A stretch of 64,000 bases of DNA from Streptomyces sp. HB132 (GCF_016909575.1 NZ_JAFBGA010000010.1:62001-126000), one strand, 5' to 3'; positions 18,025 through 26,701 are shown, counted from the stretch's first letter. Notes: a model not told the origin generated them from the letters alone. Made by a program: numbers and translations.

Positions 18025-18825
18025 GTGGCGCATACCGCCATGTCTGGTTCCGGAACGACAGCAGATGACGATCCGCCGCTCCAGACAGCGGTATGGCGGC
18101 TGCGCTCACGCGCCTGCTGGACGGACGCCGCCGCACTGCTCGCACCCCGGGCCGCCACCGACCCCGCCGCCGCCCTCCAGCGGACCTCGCTGCTCATCGA
18201 GCGGTGCCTCTACGCGGGCATCGGCTGGACCGACGCGGAGGACGCGCTGCGGACAGCCGAGGCGCTCGCCCAGGACGACACCGAGCGCGGGGCGGCCGCC
18301 TGCGAGCGCGGCTATCTCGCGTACGCCTCGACCCTGCTCGGCGCGCGCGACCGGGCCGACGAGGCCAGCGTGGCGCTCAGCAGGGCCGCGGCCCTGCTCT
18401 CCCCCGCGGCTCCCGGCCGCCCCCTGCTGGACTTCCGCCGGGGCCTGATCGCCCAGAACATCGCCGACTCCCCCCAGGCGGCGCGCGCCGCCTACCGCAG
18501 GGCGCACGCCGGCGCCACGGCCCGGGGTGACGAGCTCCTGCTCTCCTTCACCTGGCGGCATCTCGCGTCGATCTCCCTGCGTGAGGGTGAGCTCGCCGAG
18601 GCGCGGCACGGCTTCGCGGAGTCTCTGCGCATAAGGGAGGAGCTGGGCTATCTCGTGGGGACTGCCCCGGCGCTCATCTCGCTCGCGGACGCCGAGCCGG
18701 CACCCGAGGCGGCTGCCCGGCTGCGCGCCGAGGCGGGCCGGCTGTTCCGGCTGCTGGGCGGCGTGCCGACCTGGCTCGCCCCCCGGCTGGATCCGCCGGC
18801 CCCGGAGACCGCCGAGGCGAACTGA
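18025..18825 (+). CDS. TPR-like helical repeat protein
   Basis: A 266-residue soluble protein made of alanine- and leucine-rich helical pairs that look like degenerate tetratricopeptide repeats (about residues 25-225), for example around ALLSPAAPGRPLLDFRRGLI and AARAAYRRAHAGATARGDELL. No catalytic motif or membrane segment was seen. The GTG at 18025 was chosen because a GGGGAGGG site (18013-18020) sits just before it; the ATG at 18040 is the alternative. It is probably a protein-interaction scaffold, and its role is unknown. Confidence 0.65.
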   Translation: MAHTAMSGSGTTADDDPPLQTAVWRLRSRACWTDAAALLAPRAATDPAAALQRTSLLIERCLYAGIGWTDAEDALRTAEALAQDDTERGAAACERGYLAYASTLLGARDRADEASVALSRAAALLSPAAPGRPLLDFRRGLIAQNIADSPQAARAAYRRAHAGATARGDELLLSFTWRHLASISLREGELAEARHGFAESLRIREELGYLVGTAPALISLADAEPAPEAAARLRAEAGRLFRLLGGVPTWLAPRLDPPAPETAEAN

Positions 18826-18863
18826 CACGGCCGGACCCGCCGGGCGGGCACACGTCAGGCGGG

Positions 18864-18895
18864 CCGCCGGGCGCGTGCCGGCACGCGCCCGGCGG
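18864..18895. terminator. 32-nt perfect palindrome between convergent genes
   Basis: Sixteen bases from 18864 are followed by their exact reverse complement, giving a very stable GC hairpin between the TPR-like gene and the GntR gene that faces it. It is most likely a bidirectional terminator without a U-tract, as is common in Streptomyces. Confidence 0.7.
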
Positions 18896-18933
18896 GTTCG
18901 GCGGGCCTTTCCCGGCTCCTGGGCCCGGCGGCC

Positions 18934-19680
18934 TCAGGCTTGCGATCCGCTGAAGTGGTCGCCGACGAGGGACCGCACCACCGCGAGGTCCCGTGCGATG
19001 AGGGCGTCCAGCAGCGCGATGTGCTCAGCGGCGTCGGCGAGCAGGTCGGCCCGTCGGTCGACGGGGCCGTTCACCAGTGGCCACTGGGACCGGCGGTGGA
19101 GGTCGTCGGCGACCGACACGAGCTGCTGGTTGCCGGACAGCGCCAGCACGGCCCGGTGGAAGGCCCGGTCGCTCTCCGCGTAGGCCGCCCGGTGCCCGAC
19201 GGTTGCCGCCGCGACCGTGGCGTCGGCCAGCGGGCGCAGCGCGCACCAGCCGGCCTCCGGAACGGTACGGGCGAGACGCAGCATGACCGGGACCTCGATC
19301 AGGGCGCGCAGCTCCGCCAGCTCCGCCAGCTCGCGGGGACCCCTCTCGCTGACCCGGAAGCCGCGGTTCGGCACGACCTCGACGGATCCCTCGGCGGCCA
19401 GCTGCTGCATCGCCTCGCGCACCGGGGTCGCGGACACACCGAAGCGGGCGCCGAGCGTGGGAGCACTGTAGACCTGCCCGGGGGCCAGCTCGCCGCCGAC
19501 GAGCGCGGCACGCAGGGCGTCCAGGACCTGCCCCCGTACGGAGTGCCGCTGGACGACCCGGGGCGCGGGCGGCTCGCTGTGGGTGTGCTCACCGCGAGCC
19601 TGCTCGGGCACGCGCACGTCGGGCGGGGTGCCCGGGGACGTGTACGGCCGCGCGTCCTCACGCGCTCTGCCCTGCTCCAC
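18934..19680 (-). CDS. GntR-family regulator with FCD domain
   Basis: A 248-residue regulator. Residues ~45-112 are a winged helix (QVLDALRAALVGGELAPGQVYS, then LGARFGVSATPVREAMQQLAAEGSVEV). An FCD ligand-binding domain follows (about 120-240), with the metal/ligand-type Asp and His residues in SDRAFHRAVLA and AAEHIALLDAL. Nothing beside it hints at its ligand. The first ~40 residues are variable, and an internal start is possible. Confidence 0.88.
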   Translation of the reverse strand: MEQGRAREDARPYTSPGTPPDVRVPEQARGEHTHSEPPAPRVVQRHSVRGQVLDALRAALVGGELAPGQVYSAPTLGARFGVSATPVREAMQQLAAEGSVEVVPNRGFRVSERGPRELAELAELRALIEVPVMLRLARTVPEAGWCALRPLADATVAAATVGHRAAYAESDRAFHRAVLALSGNQQLVSVADDLHRRSQWPLVNGPVDRRADLLADAAEHIALLDALIARDLAVVRSLVGDHFSGSQA

Positions 19681-19778
19681 CGGGACCTCCTCCGACCGGC
19701 GGGCCGACTCGCCTGCGCCGGCCCCCCGTGCACGATAGGCGGAGCGGGCCCCAGTTCAAACACCGATCACTTCGGGTA

Positions 19779-19793
19779 AGGTAAGGCTTACCT
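19779..19793. promoter_or_regulatory. iron box (DmdR/IdeR-type operator)
   Basis: AGGTAAGGCTTACCT is a perfect 7-1-7 palindrome. It matches the actinobacterial iron-regulator consensus TTAGGTTAGGCTAACCTAA at most core positions, including the central G-G-C. It lies 31 nt upstream of the start of the FhuF-like gene, where bound iron-loaded repressor would block transcription. Confidence 0.8.
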
Positions 19794-19823
19794 GCAAGAA
19801 GCTCGTGATTCGGTGGTCCTTGA

Positions 19824-20672
19824 ATGACCGTGCCCGCTCTGCTCGCCGCCACAGCCCCGTCCCCACTGACGACGTCGTACGCCCGGCTGGCCGAAGTCTT
19901 CCCCGGACTGCGCGCCGAGATGCTGCCCGATGACGCCGCGGCACCTTCGGGCAGCGGATGGGTCGGCGCCGCGGAGCTCGCGGCGGGCGGTGCCGCACTG
20001 GACGAGTTCATGGCCTGGGACGAGGCACAGGTCCTGCGGGACTACGGCATGCGGGCGCGCCCCGACGTGGTGGCGAGCTTCGCCCTGCACCGCTACGCGT
20101 GGCCGGCCTGCCTCCTGGTGACCCTGCCGTGGTTCACGCACCGCCGGGTGCCGCGGATCCCCGTCGAGGACGTCTCCTTCCACCGGGGCCTGGGCCATCT
20201 GATCCTCCGTGTACGCGAGTTCGCCTGCCTGCCCGACGACCCGGCGGCCGGTACGCCCGGCGCCCGGGTCGTCCCGGACGAGTCGGCGCTGCGGGCCGAG
20301 GTCCTGGACTCCGTGGCTCAGCACATCGGCCCGGTGCTGGACGGCTTCCGGCCGCGCATGCGGCGCGGGAAGCGGGCCCTTTGGGGCATGGCGACCGACG
20401 AGATCGTCGAGGGCCTCTGGTACATCGCCCACCTGCTCGGCGAGGAGGCGCGCGCGATGCGGGAGCTGGAACTGCTGCTCCCGGGCACCACCAAGCCGTA
20501 CGTGGGCACGGCGGGCTTCCGGGAGCTGACCGGACCCGACGGCGGATCGCTCCCGACGCGCACCCGCGCGAGCTGCTGCCTCTTCTACACCCTGCGGCCC
20601 GAGGACACGTGCGTCACGTGTCCGCGCACCTGCGACGCCGACCGCGTCCGGAAGCTGGCGGCCGCCGCCTGA
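19824..20672 (+). CDS. FhuF-like (2Fe-2S) ferric siderophore reductase-type protein
   Basis: A 282-residue protein whose C-terminus has the FhuF cysteine pattern: RASCCLFYTL followed by CVTCPRTCD, giving four to five closely spaced cysteines for a [2Fe-2S] cluster. The body carries family segments such as FALHRYAWPACLLVTLPWF and DEIVEGLWYIAHLLGEE. FhuF proteins reduce ferric iron from imported hydroxamate siderophores. A perfect iron box just upstream agrees with an iron-limitation role. No siderophore biosynthesis or uptake genes are adjacent. Confidence 0.88.
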   Translation: MTVPALLAATAPSPLTTSYARLAEVFPGLRAEMLPDDAAAPSGSGWVGAAELAAGGAALDEFMAWDEAQVLRDYGMRARPDVVASFALHRYAWPACLLVTLPWFTHRRVPRIPVEDVSFHRGLGHLILRVREFACLPDDPAAGTPGARVVPDESALRAEVLDSVAQHIGPVLDGFRPRMRRGKRALWGMATDEIVEGLWYIAHLLGEEARAMRELELLLPGTTKPYVGTAGFRELTGPDGGSLPTRTRASCCLFYTLRPEDTCVTCPRTCDADRVRKLAAAA

Positions 20673-20876
20673 TGCGTACGGCGGCTCACACCACCCGGGC
20701 GGGCGACCAGAATTCGAACACAACTCAGCCTGTCCGAGACGGAGTTCGGACTCATTGCACCCAACGGGTTATCCAATCCGCCCGATAGGGTCTGCGTACC
20801 CCGAAAGCGCGTGAGCGAGGCAGCATTTCGGCCAGAATGGCGCCCGGAATGCCCTACGTGACGCAAGGGACCGCGC

Positions 20877-21965
20877 ATGAGACTGACCGACATCTCGCTC
20901 GACTGGTTGCTTCCGGGCGCCGTACTGCTCGTGGGGGTCCTGGCGGCGGTGACGGTGGTCGCACGCGGCAAACGCGCCGCTGAGAAGGCCTCGGCCGACG
21001 ACAACTGGGAACGCAGCGAGGAGCGCCGCAGGCGCAAGGAGGCTCTCTACGCCACCGCCTCGTACGTCCTGCTGTTCTGCTGCGCGGCGGTCGCCGCCGC
21101 CCTCTCCTTCCACGGGCTCGTCGGCTTCGGCCGGCAGAACCTCAACCTCTCCGGAGGCTGGGAGTACCTCGTCCCGTTCGGCCTCGACGGAGCCGCGATG
21201 TTCTGTTCGGTGCTCGCGGTGCGCGAGGCCAGCCACGGTGACGCCGCGCTGGGATCCCGGCTGCTGGTGTGGACGTTCGCCTGCGCCGCCGCCTGGTTCA
21301 ACTGGGTGCACGCACCGCGTGGCATCGAGCATGCGGGCGCACCCCACTTCTTCGCGGGGATGTCGCTCTCTGCCGCTGTGCTGTTCGATCGCGCCTTGAA
21401 GCAGACCCGCCGCGCGGCACTGCGCGAGCAGGGCCTGGTGCCCCGCCCGCTGCCGCAGATCCGGATCGTACGGTGGCTGCGCGCCCCCAGGGAGACCTTC
21501 GGCGCCTGGTCGCTGATGCTCCTCGAGGGCGTACGCACCCTGGACGAGGCCGTGGACGACGTGCGCGAGGACCGGCAGGAGAAGGAGCAGGACAGGCATC
21601 GCCGAAGGGACCAGGCGAAGTTGGACAGGGCCCAGATCAAGGCCCTGAACCGGCAGAACCGGGTATGGGGGCGTGGCGTCCGGATCGGCCACCAGATGGA
21701 CGCCCAGGCCATCGCTGCACGCACACCCGGCGTCGGCGGCCCGGCGGCCGTGGAACCCGCCACGACAGAACCAGGACAGTTGCCTCTTCGACCCCGGCCG
21801 TCGCTGCAAGCAGCGAACGGCTCGGCTCCCAGGAGCACTCCGGCTCAGACCATGAGCGGTGATCCCGGCATCGTCGACCTCACCGCCGAGGACGACGCCC
21901 AGGCCCTGCCGCGGCTCGACTCGCTGGAACAGAAATTGAAGGACCTGGAGCAACAGTTCGGCTGA
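20877..21965 (+). CDS. DUF2637 membrane protein
   Basis: A 362-residue Streptomyces-type membrane protein. It has an N-terminal helix (about 8-30), then a basic stretch, then three more hydrophobic segments (about 62-83, 98-120, 130-150) with the DUF2637 features VPFGLDGAAMFCSVLAVREA and WFNWVHAPRG. A long charged cytosolic region (about 225-260, RQEKEQDRHRRRDQAKLDRA) and a C-terminal coiled-coil-like tail (LDSLEQKLKDLEQQ) suggest partner binding. Related proteins occur near plasmid spread genes and in chromosomes; their biochemical function is unknown. It is a single gene. Confidence 0.8.
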   Translation: MRLTDISLDWLLPGAVLLVGVLAAVTVVARGKRAAEKASADDNWERSEERRRRKEALYATASYVLLFCCAAVAAALSFHGLVGFGRQNLNLSGGWEYLVPFGLDGAAMFCSVLAVREASHGDAALGSRLLVWTFACAAAWFNWVHAPRGIEHAGAPHFFAGMSLSAAVLFDRALKQTRRAALREQGLVPRPLPQIRIVRWLRAPRETFGAWSLMLLEGVRTLDEAVDDVREDRQEKEQDRHRRRDQAKLDRAQIKALNRQNRVWGRGVRIGHQMDAQAIAARTPGVGGPAAVEPATTEPGQLPLRPRPSLQAANGSAPRSTPAQTMSGDPGIVDLTAEDDAQALPRLDSLEQKLKDLEQQFG

Positions 21966-21968
21966 GCG

Positions 21969-22394
21969 TCAGGACCTCCCGGCGTTCAGCTCGAACCAGA
22001 CCACCTTGCCCAGCGCCTGCATCGTGACTCCCCAGGAGTCCGCCAGGCTCTGGACGAGCAGCAGCCCCCTGCCATGCGTACCGTCATCGGCGTTCGGTAC
22101 GTACGGCGCGGGCTCCTGTCCGGTCACGAAGTCGCGCACCTCCACCCGCAGTCGCGCGGGTGCGGAGGTGACCGTGACCACAGCACCGTTCCTGGTGTGG
22201 ATGAGGGCGTTCGTCACCAACTCGCTGAGCAGGAGCTCCGCCACATCCGTCTCCTCCGGCCGTCTGCGATAGCGCAGGAACTCCCGCAGAGCCGCGCGCA
22301 CCTCCCCCACGCCCGACAGATCGGTGTGCCCGAGTCTGCGGCGCAGCCGCACCGGCGGGCTCTCCTGTCTTTTCGTCATGTCCCCCGCACGCAC
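21969..22394 (-). CDS. HATPase_c anti-sigma-factor-like ATP-binding protein
   Basis: A 141-residue single-domain GHKL ATPase of the RsbW/SpoIIAB-like class abundant in Streptomyces. The N box is ELLLSELVTNALIHT (Glu/Asn for Mg-ATP). The G1-type segment is VRDFVTGQEP and the G2-type is GTHGRGLLLVQSLADSWGV. No partner sigma or anti-anti-sigma gene is adjacent. The GTG at 22394 was preferred because GGGAGG lies 10 nt upstream; MTKRQ at 22379 is the alternative. Its stop lies 3 nt from the stop of the convergent DUF2637 gene. Confidence 0.85.
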   Translation of the reverse strand: MRAGDMTKRQESPPVRLRRRLGHTDLSGVGEVRAALREFLRYRRRPEETDVAELLLSELVTNALIHTRNGAVVTVTSAPARLRVEVRDFVTGQEPAPYVPNADDGTHGRGLLLVQSLADSWGVTMQALGKVVWFELNAGRS

Positions 22395-22422
22395 GCTGAA
22401 TCGGCCTCCCTGGATTCCGTTT

Positions 22423-22434
22423 CATGACGTCATG
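22423..22434. promoter_or_regulatory. 12-bp perfect palindrome CATGACGTCATG
   Basis: It lies 29 nt upstream of the anti-sigma-like gene start (minus strand) and is a good candidate operator. No matching regulator family was identified from the sequence. Confidence 0.35.
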
Positions 22435-22623
22435 TCTCGAACACCTTCGCGGGATGCATGCCCCCACAGCGGAGCTGTCACGCGTCCGCGGGCGTCAACA
22501 TATGAACGAGCGGGCGCACGACCCCGGGCGGACGACCGGCGCGTCACTTTTCCGTACCCACGGTTAACTTCCAAAAAATTCACTCGTGTTGGCGTTGACG
22601 AATGGCCATCTACGCGCGTCATC

Positions 22624-23031
22624 ATGGTGGGCATGCGAATCCCCCCACGGATCACCACGCTCGGCGGCATCGCCGCCCTCCTGTCCGTCCTCTTCGTCGG
22701 CGGGCCCGTCACCGCGTCCGCCGCGACGGCTCCCTCGACCGCCGCGGTCGGCAGTGTCTGCTACTCGGCGCTGCCCTCGCAGGCCCACGACACGCTCGAG
22801 CTCATCGATGCCGGCGGCCCGTTCCCGTACGAGCAGGACGGCACCGTCTTCCAGAACCGGGAAGCGCTGCTGCCGAGCCGGAGCACGGGCTACTACCACG
22901 AGTACACGGTCATCACGCCCGGCTCCTCGGACCGCGGGGCCCGTCGGATCGTGACGGGTGAGGAGACCGAGGAGGACTACTACACCGCGGACCACTACGA
23001 GTCCTTCGACCTCGTCGACCACGACTGCTGA
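22624..23031 (+). CDS. secreted guanyl-specific ribonuclease, RNase Sa type
   Basis: A 135-residue preprotein with a signal peptide (about 1-33). The mature part aligns residue for residue with Streptomyces aureofaciens RNase Sa as I recall it, with a constant offset of 39: catalytic Glu54, Arg65, Arg69 and His85 appear as Glu93, Arg104, Arg108 and His124, and the disulfide cysteines 7 and 96 appear as Cys46 and Cys135 (the last residue). The segments GPFPYEQDGTVFQNRE and GYYHEYTVITPG are diagnostic. It cleaves RNA after G through a 2',3'-cyclic phosphate. The ATG at 22633 is an equally possible start. Confidence 0.95.
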   Translation: MVGMRIPPRITTLGGIAALLSVLFVGGPVTASAATAPSTAAVGSVCYSALPSQAHDTLELIDAGGPFPYEQDGTVFQNREALLPSRSTGYYHEYTVITPGSSDRGARRIVTGEETEEDYYTADHYESFDLVDHDC

Positions 23032-23047
23032 TCCGCACCCCCGGTCC

Positions 23048-23083
23048 GGTCCGCGCCGTAGTCCCCCACCTGCGGCGCGGACC
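23048..23083. terminator. hairpin after the RNase gene
   Basis: An 11-bp perfect stem (GGTCCGCGCCG at 23048-23058 with 23073-23083) and a 14-nt loop lie 17 nt after the RNase stop. It would separate RNase transcription from the inhibitor gene. Confidence 0.65.
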
Positions 23084-23084
23084 A

Positions 23085-23124
23085 TCGGACCGGCCTTCGG
23101 GCAAGCCGTCGGACCGGCGTTCGG
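23085..23124. repeat. direct repeat upstream of the barstar gene
   Basis: A 16-nt unit TCGGACCGGCsTTCGG occurs at 23085-23100 and 23109-23124 with one mismatch and a 24-nt period. It lies in the short region between the RNase terminator and the inhibitor start, so it may be a regulatory repeat or simple duplication. Confidence 0.4.
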
Positions 23125-23149
23125 AGAGACGCGCTTGTACGCTCCACGC

Positions 23150-23539
23150 ATGACCGTGACCTATGTGATCGACGGCTCCGGGATCACCGGCCTGGACAGC
23201 TTCTGGGATGTGGTCGGCGAGGCGGTGAACGGCCCCGGTGGCTTCTTCGGCCGCAACCTCGACTCCTTCGCCGACTGCCTCAGCGGTGGTTTCGGCACCC
23301 CGGAGGACGGCGACTTCGTCGTCGAGTGGCGCGACCACACACGCTCCGCCCTCGCTCTGGGCCACGAGGAGACAGCCCGCCGGCTGGAGCGACTGCTCCC
23401 GCGGGTGCACCCCACCAACAGGGCGCGCGTCGAGCGGGAACTGGCCGAAGCCCGGGCGGGCCGCGGTCCGACGCTCTTCGACCAGCTGGTCGAGATCATC
23501 CGGGAGCGGACCCGGCCGGGAACGCTACGGCTGACGTGA
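23150..23539 (+). CDS. barstar-family ribonuclease inhibitor
   Basis: A 129-residue cytosolic protein. Residues 1-60 match the barstar fold: a beta-strand TYVIDGSGI, a helix from FWDVVGEAV, and the signature GFFGRNLDSFADCLSGGF containing the Asn-Leu-Asp and the conserved aromatic/acidic contact residues. A ~40-residue helical extension follows. Barstars block barnase-type RNases inside the producing cell. S. aureofaciens has related inhibitors of RNase Sa, so the adjacent RNase Sa homologue is the likely target. The two genes are co-oriented but separated by a hairpin. Confidence 0.88.
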   Translation: MTVTYVIDGSGITGLDSFWDVVGEAVNGPGGFFGRNLDSFADCLSGGFGTPEDGDFVVEWRDHTRSALALGHEETARRLERLLPRVHPTNRARVERELAEARAGRGPTLFDQLVEIIRERTRPGTLRLT

Positions 23540-23572
23540 GCCCGTACGACCGCCCGGCACCGCCGGCCCCGC

Positions 23573-25315
23573 TCAGGGCCGCGGCACGTTACGGAGGTTG
23601 GAGCGGGCCATCTGGAGCATCCGCCCCACTCCGCCGTCCAGCACGATCTTGCTGGCGGAGAGCGCGAAGCCGGTGACCATGTCGGCGCTGATCTTCGGCG
23701 GGATGGAGAGGGCGTTCGGATCGGTGACCACATCGACGAGTGCCGGCCCCCTGTGCTTGAAGGCCTCCTTGAGCGCGCCCTCCAGCTGCTTGGGCTTCTC
23801 CACCCGGACCCCGTAGGCCCCCGCGGCCCGCGCGATCGCCGCGAAGTCGGGATTCTTGTTGGTCGTGCCGAACGAGGGCAGTCCCGCCACCAGCATCTCC
23901 AGTTCGACCATGCCGAGGGAGGAGTTGTTGAACAGCACGACCTTCACCGGCAGGTTGTACTGGACGAGCGTGAGGAAGTCGCCCATCAGCATGGTGAATC
24001 CGCCGTCGCCGGACATCGACACGACCTGCCGGTTCCGGTCGGTGAACTGCGCCCCGATCGCCTGGGGCAGCGCGTTCGCCATCGAGCCGTGGCTGAAGGA
24101 ACCGATCACCCGTCGCCTGCCGTTGGGCGTGAGATAGCGGGCGGCCCACACATTGCACATGCCGGTGTCGACGGTGAACACCGCGTCCTTGTCGGCGATC
24201 TCGTCGAGCACCGAGGCGACGTACTCCGGGTGGATCGGGACGTGCTTCTCGACCTTGCGGGTGTAGGCCTTGACCACGCCCTCCAGCGCGTCGGCGTGCT
24301 TCTTCAGCATCCGGTCGAGGAACTTGCGGTCGGTCTTGACCTTCACCCGCGGGGTCAGACAGCGCAGCGTCTCACGCACGTCGCCCCAGACGGCGAGATC
24401 GAGCTTGGAACGCCGGCCCAGGCGCTCGGGGCGCACGTCGACCTGGACGATCTTCACGTCGGTCGGGAGGAACGCGTTGTACGGGAAGTCGGTGCCCAGC
24501 AGGATCAGCAGGTCGCACTCGTTGGTGGCCTCGTAGGCGGCGCCGTAGCCGAGCAGCCCGCTCATTCCCACGTCGTACGGGTTGTCGTACTGGATCCACT
24601 CCTTGCCGCGCAGCGCGTGGCCGACCGGGGCCTTCACACGCTCGGCGAACTCCATGACCTCGGCGTGCGCGCCCGCTGTTCCACTGCCGCAGAACAGCGT
24701 CACCCGTTTGGCCTGGTCGATCATGGCGCAGAGCTTGTCGATCTCCTCGTCGCCGGGCCTCACCGTGGGCCGCGAGGTGACCAGGGCGTGCTCGATCGAC
24801 TTCTCGGGAGCCGGCTGCGAGGCGATGTCACCGGGCATCGACACGACGCTGACCCCACCGCGGCCGATCGCGTGCTGGATCGCCGTCTGGAGCAGCCGCG
24901 GCATCTGCTGGGGGTTGGAGATCATCTCGTTGTAGTGGCTGCACTCCTGGAAGAGCAGCTCGGGATGGGTCTCCTGGAAGTAGCCGAGGCCGATCTCGCT
25001 CGACGGGATGTGCGAGGCGAGGGCCAGCACCGGTGCCATGGAGCGGTGGGCGTCGTACAGGCCGTTGATGAGGTGCAGGTTGCCGGGACCGCAGGATCCG
25101 GCACAGGCGGCGAGGGTGCCGGTGATCTGGGCCTCGGCACCGGCCGCGAACGCGGCGGTCTCCTCGTGCCTGACCTGGACCCACTCGACGGCGGCATGAC
25201 GCCGGATGGCGTCGACGACGGGGTTGAGGCTGTCACCGACGACGCCGTACAGCCGTTTGACCCCCGCCCGCACGAGGATGTCGACGAACTGTTCCGACAC
25301 GTTCTGCTTGGCCAT
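23573..25315 (-). CDS. poxB: pyruvate oxidase/dehydrogenase, thiamine-diphosphate dependent
   Basis: A 580-residue ThDP enzyme of the PoxB type, which decarboxylates pyruvate to acetate and CO2 with FAD/quinone. The N-terminal Pyr domain has the activating Glu in VRHEETAAFAAG. The middle domain (about 190-330) is FAD-type. The C-terminal PP domain carries the ThDP/Mg motif GDGGFTMLMGDFLTLVQYNLPVKVVLFNNSSLG (Asp and Asn-Asn). The protein is close to the family's ~575 residues. It appears to be transcribed alone. Confidence 0.9.
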   Translation of the reverse strand: MAKQNVSEQFVDILVRAGVKRLYGVVGDSLNPVVDAIRRHAAVEWVQVRHEETAAFAAGAEAQITGTLAACAGSCGPGNLHLINGLYDAHRSMAPVLALASHIPSSEIGLGYFQETHPELLFQECSHYNEMISNPQQMPRLLQTAIQHAIGRGGVSVVSMPGDIASQPAPEKSIEHALVTSRPTVRPGDEEIDKLCAMIDQAKRVTLFCGSGTAGAHAEVMEFAERVKAPVGHALRGKEWIQYDNPYDVGMSGLLGYGAAYEATNECDLLILLGTDFPYNAFLPTDVKIVQVDVRPERLGRRSKLDLAVWGDVRETLRCLTPRVKVKTDRKFLDRMLKKHADALEGVVKAYTRKVEKHVPIHPEYVASVLDEIADKDAVFTVDTGMCNVWAARYLTPNGRRRVIGSFSHGSMANALPQAIGAQFTDRNRQVVSMSGDGGFTMLMGDFLTLVQYNLPVKVVLFNNSSLGMVELEMLVAGLPSFGTTNKNPDFAAIARAAGAYGVRVEKPKQLEGALKEAFKHRGPALVDVVTDPNALSIPPKISADMVTGFALSASKIVLDGGVGRMLQMARSNLRNVPRP

Positions 25316-25375
25316 GGGTGAGCACCCTCTCTGCCTCCGGCTGTCCGTGTCTCCATCAACCCACGGCGTGCCGGG

Positions 25376-26701
25376 TTACGCCTCCCAGACCGCGGCGCCC
25401 GTACGGTCGTCGGCGTACCCCCTGGTCCTGAGCTGGGTGTCCGCCAGGTAGGCGGGCAGCCCCGGCGGGCCGCCGGCCCAGCGCCGGGCGAGCTCTGCGG
25501 CGAGCTCCGGCTCACCGCGCATCGGTTCGGCCAGGCCACTTCCGCAGAGCAGCAGCGTGTCCCCCGGCCGGGCGACGGAGGCACGGAAGCGGAAGGGCTC
25601 CGCGGGCGGGGGCGGAGCGCTCCCGGCGTACGGGGCGTGCGCAGTGGTGATCTGCAGGTCCATCGTCAGGCGGTCCCCGTCCGGGCTCTGCTCGCCCGCG
25701 ACGCCGCCGGCCGGGGGGAGCACGGGGTCGAGGTCCTGCCAGACCCCGTCACGGAGGCGGAAGAGTCCGCCCGGCCCGACGCCGAAGAAGACGCGGGTGC
25801 GGCACTCCGGGTCGGCTGACAGCAGCAGACAGCGCAGCCCGGTGCTGTACGCGGACGCTTCGAGGCCGAGCTCCGCTGCGCGGGCACGCAGCCTGCCGCA
25901 GGTGCGGTCGGTGAGACGGTGCAGCCCGGACCTGAGGTCACCTCTGCGGCCCTCCCGTATGTCGTCGGAGAGCCGGGCGTGGCTGCGGGCGACGGCTCCG
26001 CCGATCCAGCGACAGGCGTCGACGGCGGCGAGGCGTGCCTGTCCCGCGTCCCGGGCTCCGCCGGCCACCGCGACCAGGACCAGGGCGCTGTCCCCGGTGC
26101 CGAAGCGTGCGGTGAGCAGGGCGTCCCGCCGCGGCTCACCGCGGAAGCGCGCGGAGTCCCCGCGCACGGACGCGGCCCGCAGGGTGTACGTCCCGTACCG
26201 GGCGCCGTCGAGGACGGTGTCGGGGACGAGGCCGTCGATGTCGTCGGGGCCGGATTCCGGCAGGGCGGCGGGATCGGCGTCGTAGGTGGGGGGCCGGTCC
26301 CCGATGTGACCGACGACCGGGCGCGCGGGCGGCTCGGGTGTGACCGCCGTGGCCGGTGGCTCCGGGGGTGGAGGCGTGGCGGGCGGCGCCGCGAAGGTCT
26401 GCGGACGGGAGGGCCCGGCAGGGGGCTCCCAGGGGGCGCGGCCGGCCGGCACGGTACGCGGGAGCGGCGGTTTCATGGCCCGGTCCGCTTCCGGGGAGCG
26501 CGGATCGGGCAGCGGCACCACGGCGACCGGAGGGTCCGACCGGCCGGCGTCCGGACCGGTCACGGCGTCCGACACCGAGTCGAAGCGGTCGTCGAGACTG
26601 TCGGCCGCACTGCCCGGCCCGGTGTCCGGCGCGGTCTCGTCGTACAGCCTGCGCCACCAGTGGTCCTCTTGGGCGGCGGGCTTCTCCCCCTGCTGGCTCA
26701 T
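25376..26701 (-). CDS. PP2C-like protein with proline-rich N-terminus
   Basis: A 441-residue protein. Residues ~1-150 are acidic and proline-rich, hence probably unstructured. Residues ~190-435 look like a divergent PP2C phosphatase domain: GTYTLRAASVRGDSARFRGEPRRDALLTARFG, LVLVAVAGGARDAG and PGDTLLLCGSGLAEPM correspond to the usual SVRG-S-H, vAvaDG and D-ll-cSDGl strands. Several of the usual metal-binding Asp residues are replaced, so phosphatase activity is doubtful. The ATG at 26701 begins MSQQGEKP and was chosen by protein character; no ribosome site is visible. Confidence 0.65.
   Translation of the reverse strand: MSQQGEKPAAQEDHWWRRLYDETAPDTGPGSAADSLDDRFDSVSDAVTGPDAGRSDPPVAVVPLPDPRSPEADRAMKPPLPRTVPAGRAPWEPPAGPSRPQTFAAPPATPPPPEPPATAVTPEPPARPVVGHIGDRPPTYDADPAALPESGPDDIDGLVPDTVLDGARYGTYTLRAASVRGDSARFRGEPRRDALLTARFGTGDSALVLVAVAGGARDAGQARLAAVDACRWIGGAVARSHARLSDDIREGRRGDLRSGLHRLTDRTCGRLRARAAELGLEASAYSTGLRCLLLSADPECRTRVFFGVGPGGLFRLRDGVWQDLDPVLPPAGGVAGEQSPDGDRLTMDLQITTAHAPYAGSAPPPPAEPFRFRASVARPGDTLLLCGSGLAEPMRGEPELAAELARRWAGGPPGLPAYLADTQLRTRGYADDRTGAAVWEA

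Noticed and set aside
23753-25321. 522-codon plus-strand frame opposite poxB
   Set aside because: Antisense shadow of a strongly conserved ThDP enzyme; its amino-acid make-up is typical of high-GC antisense translation.
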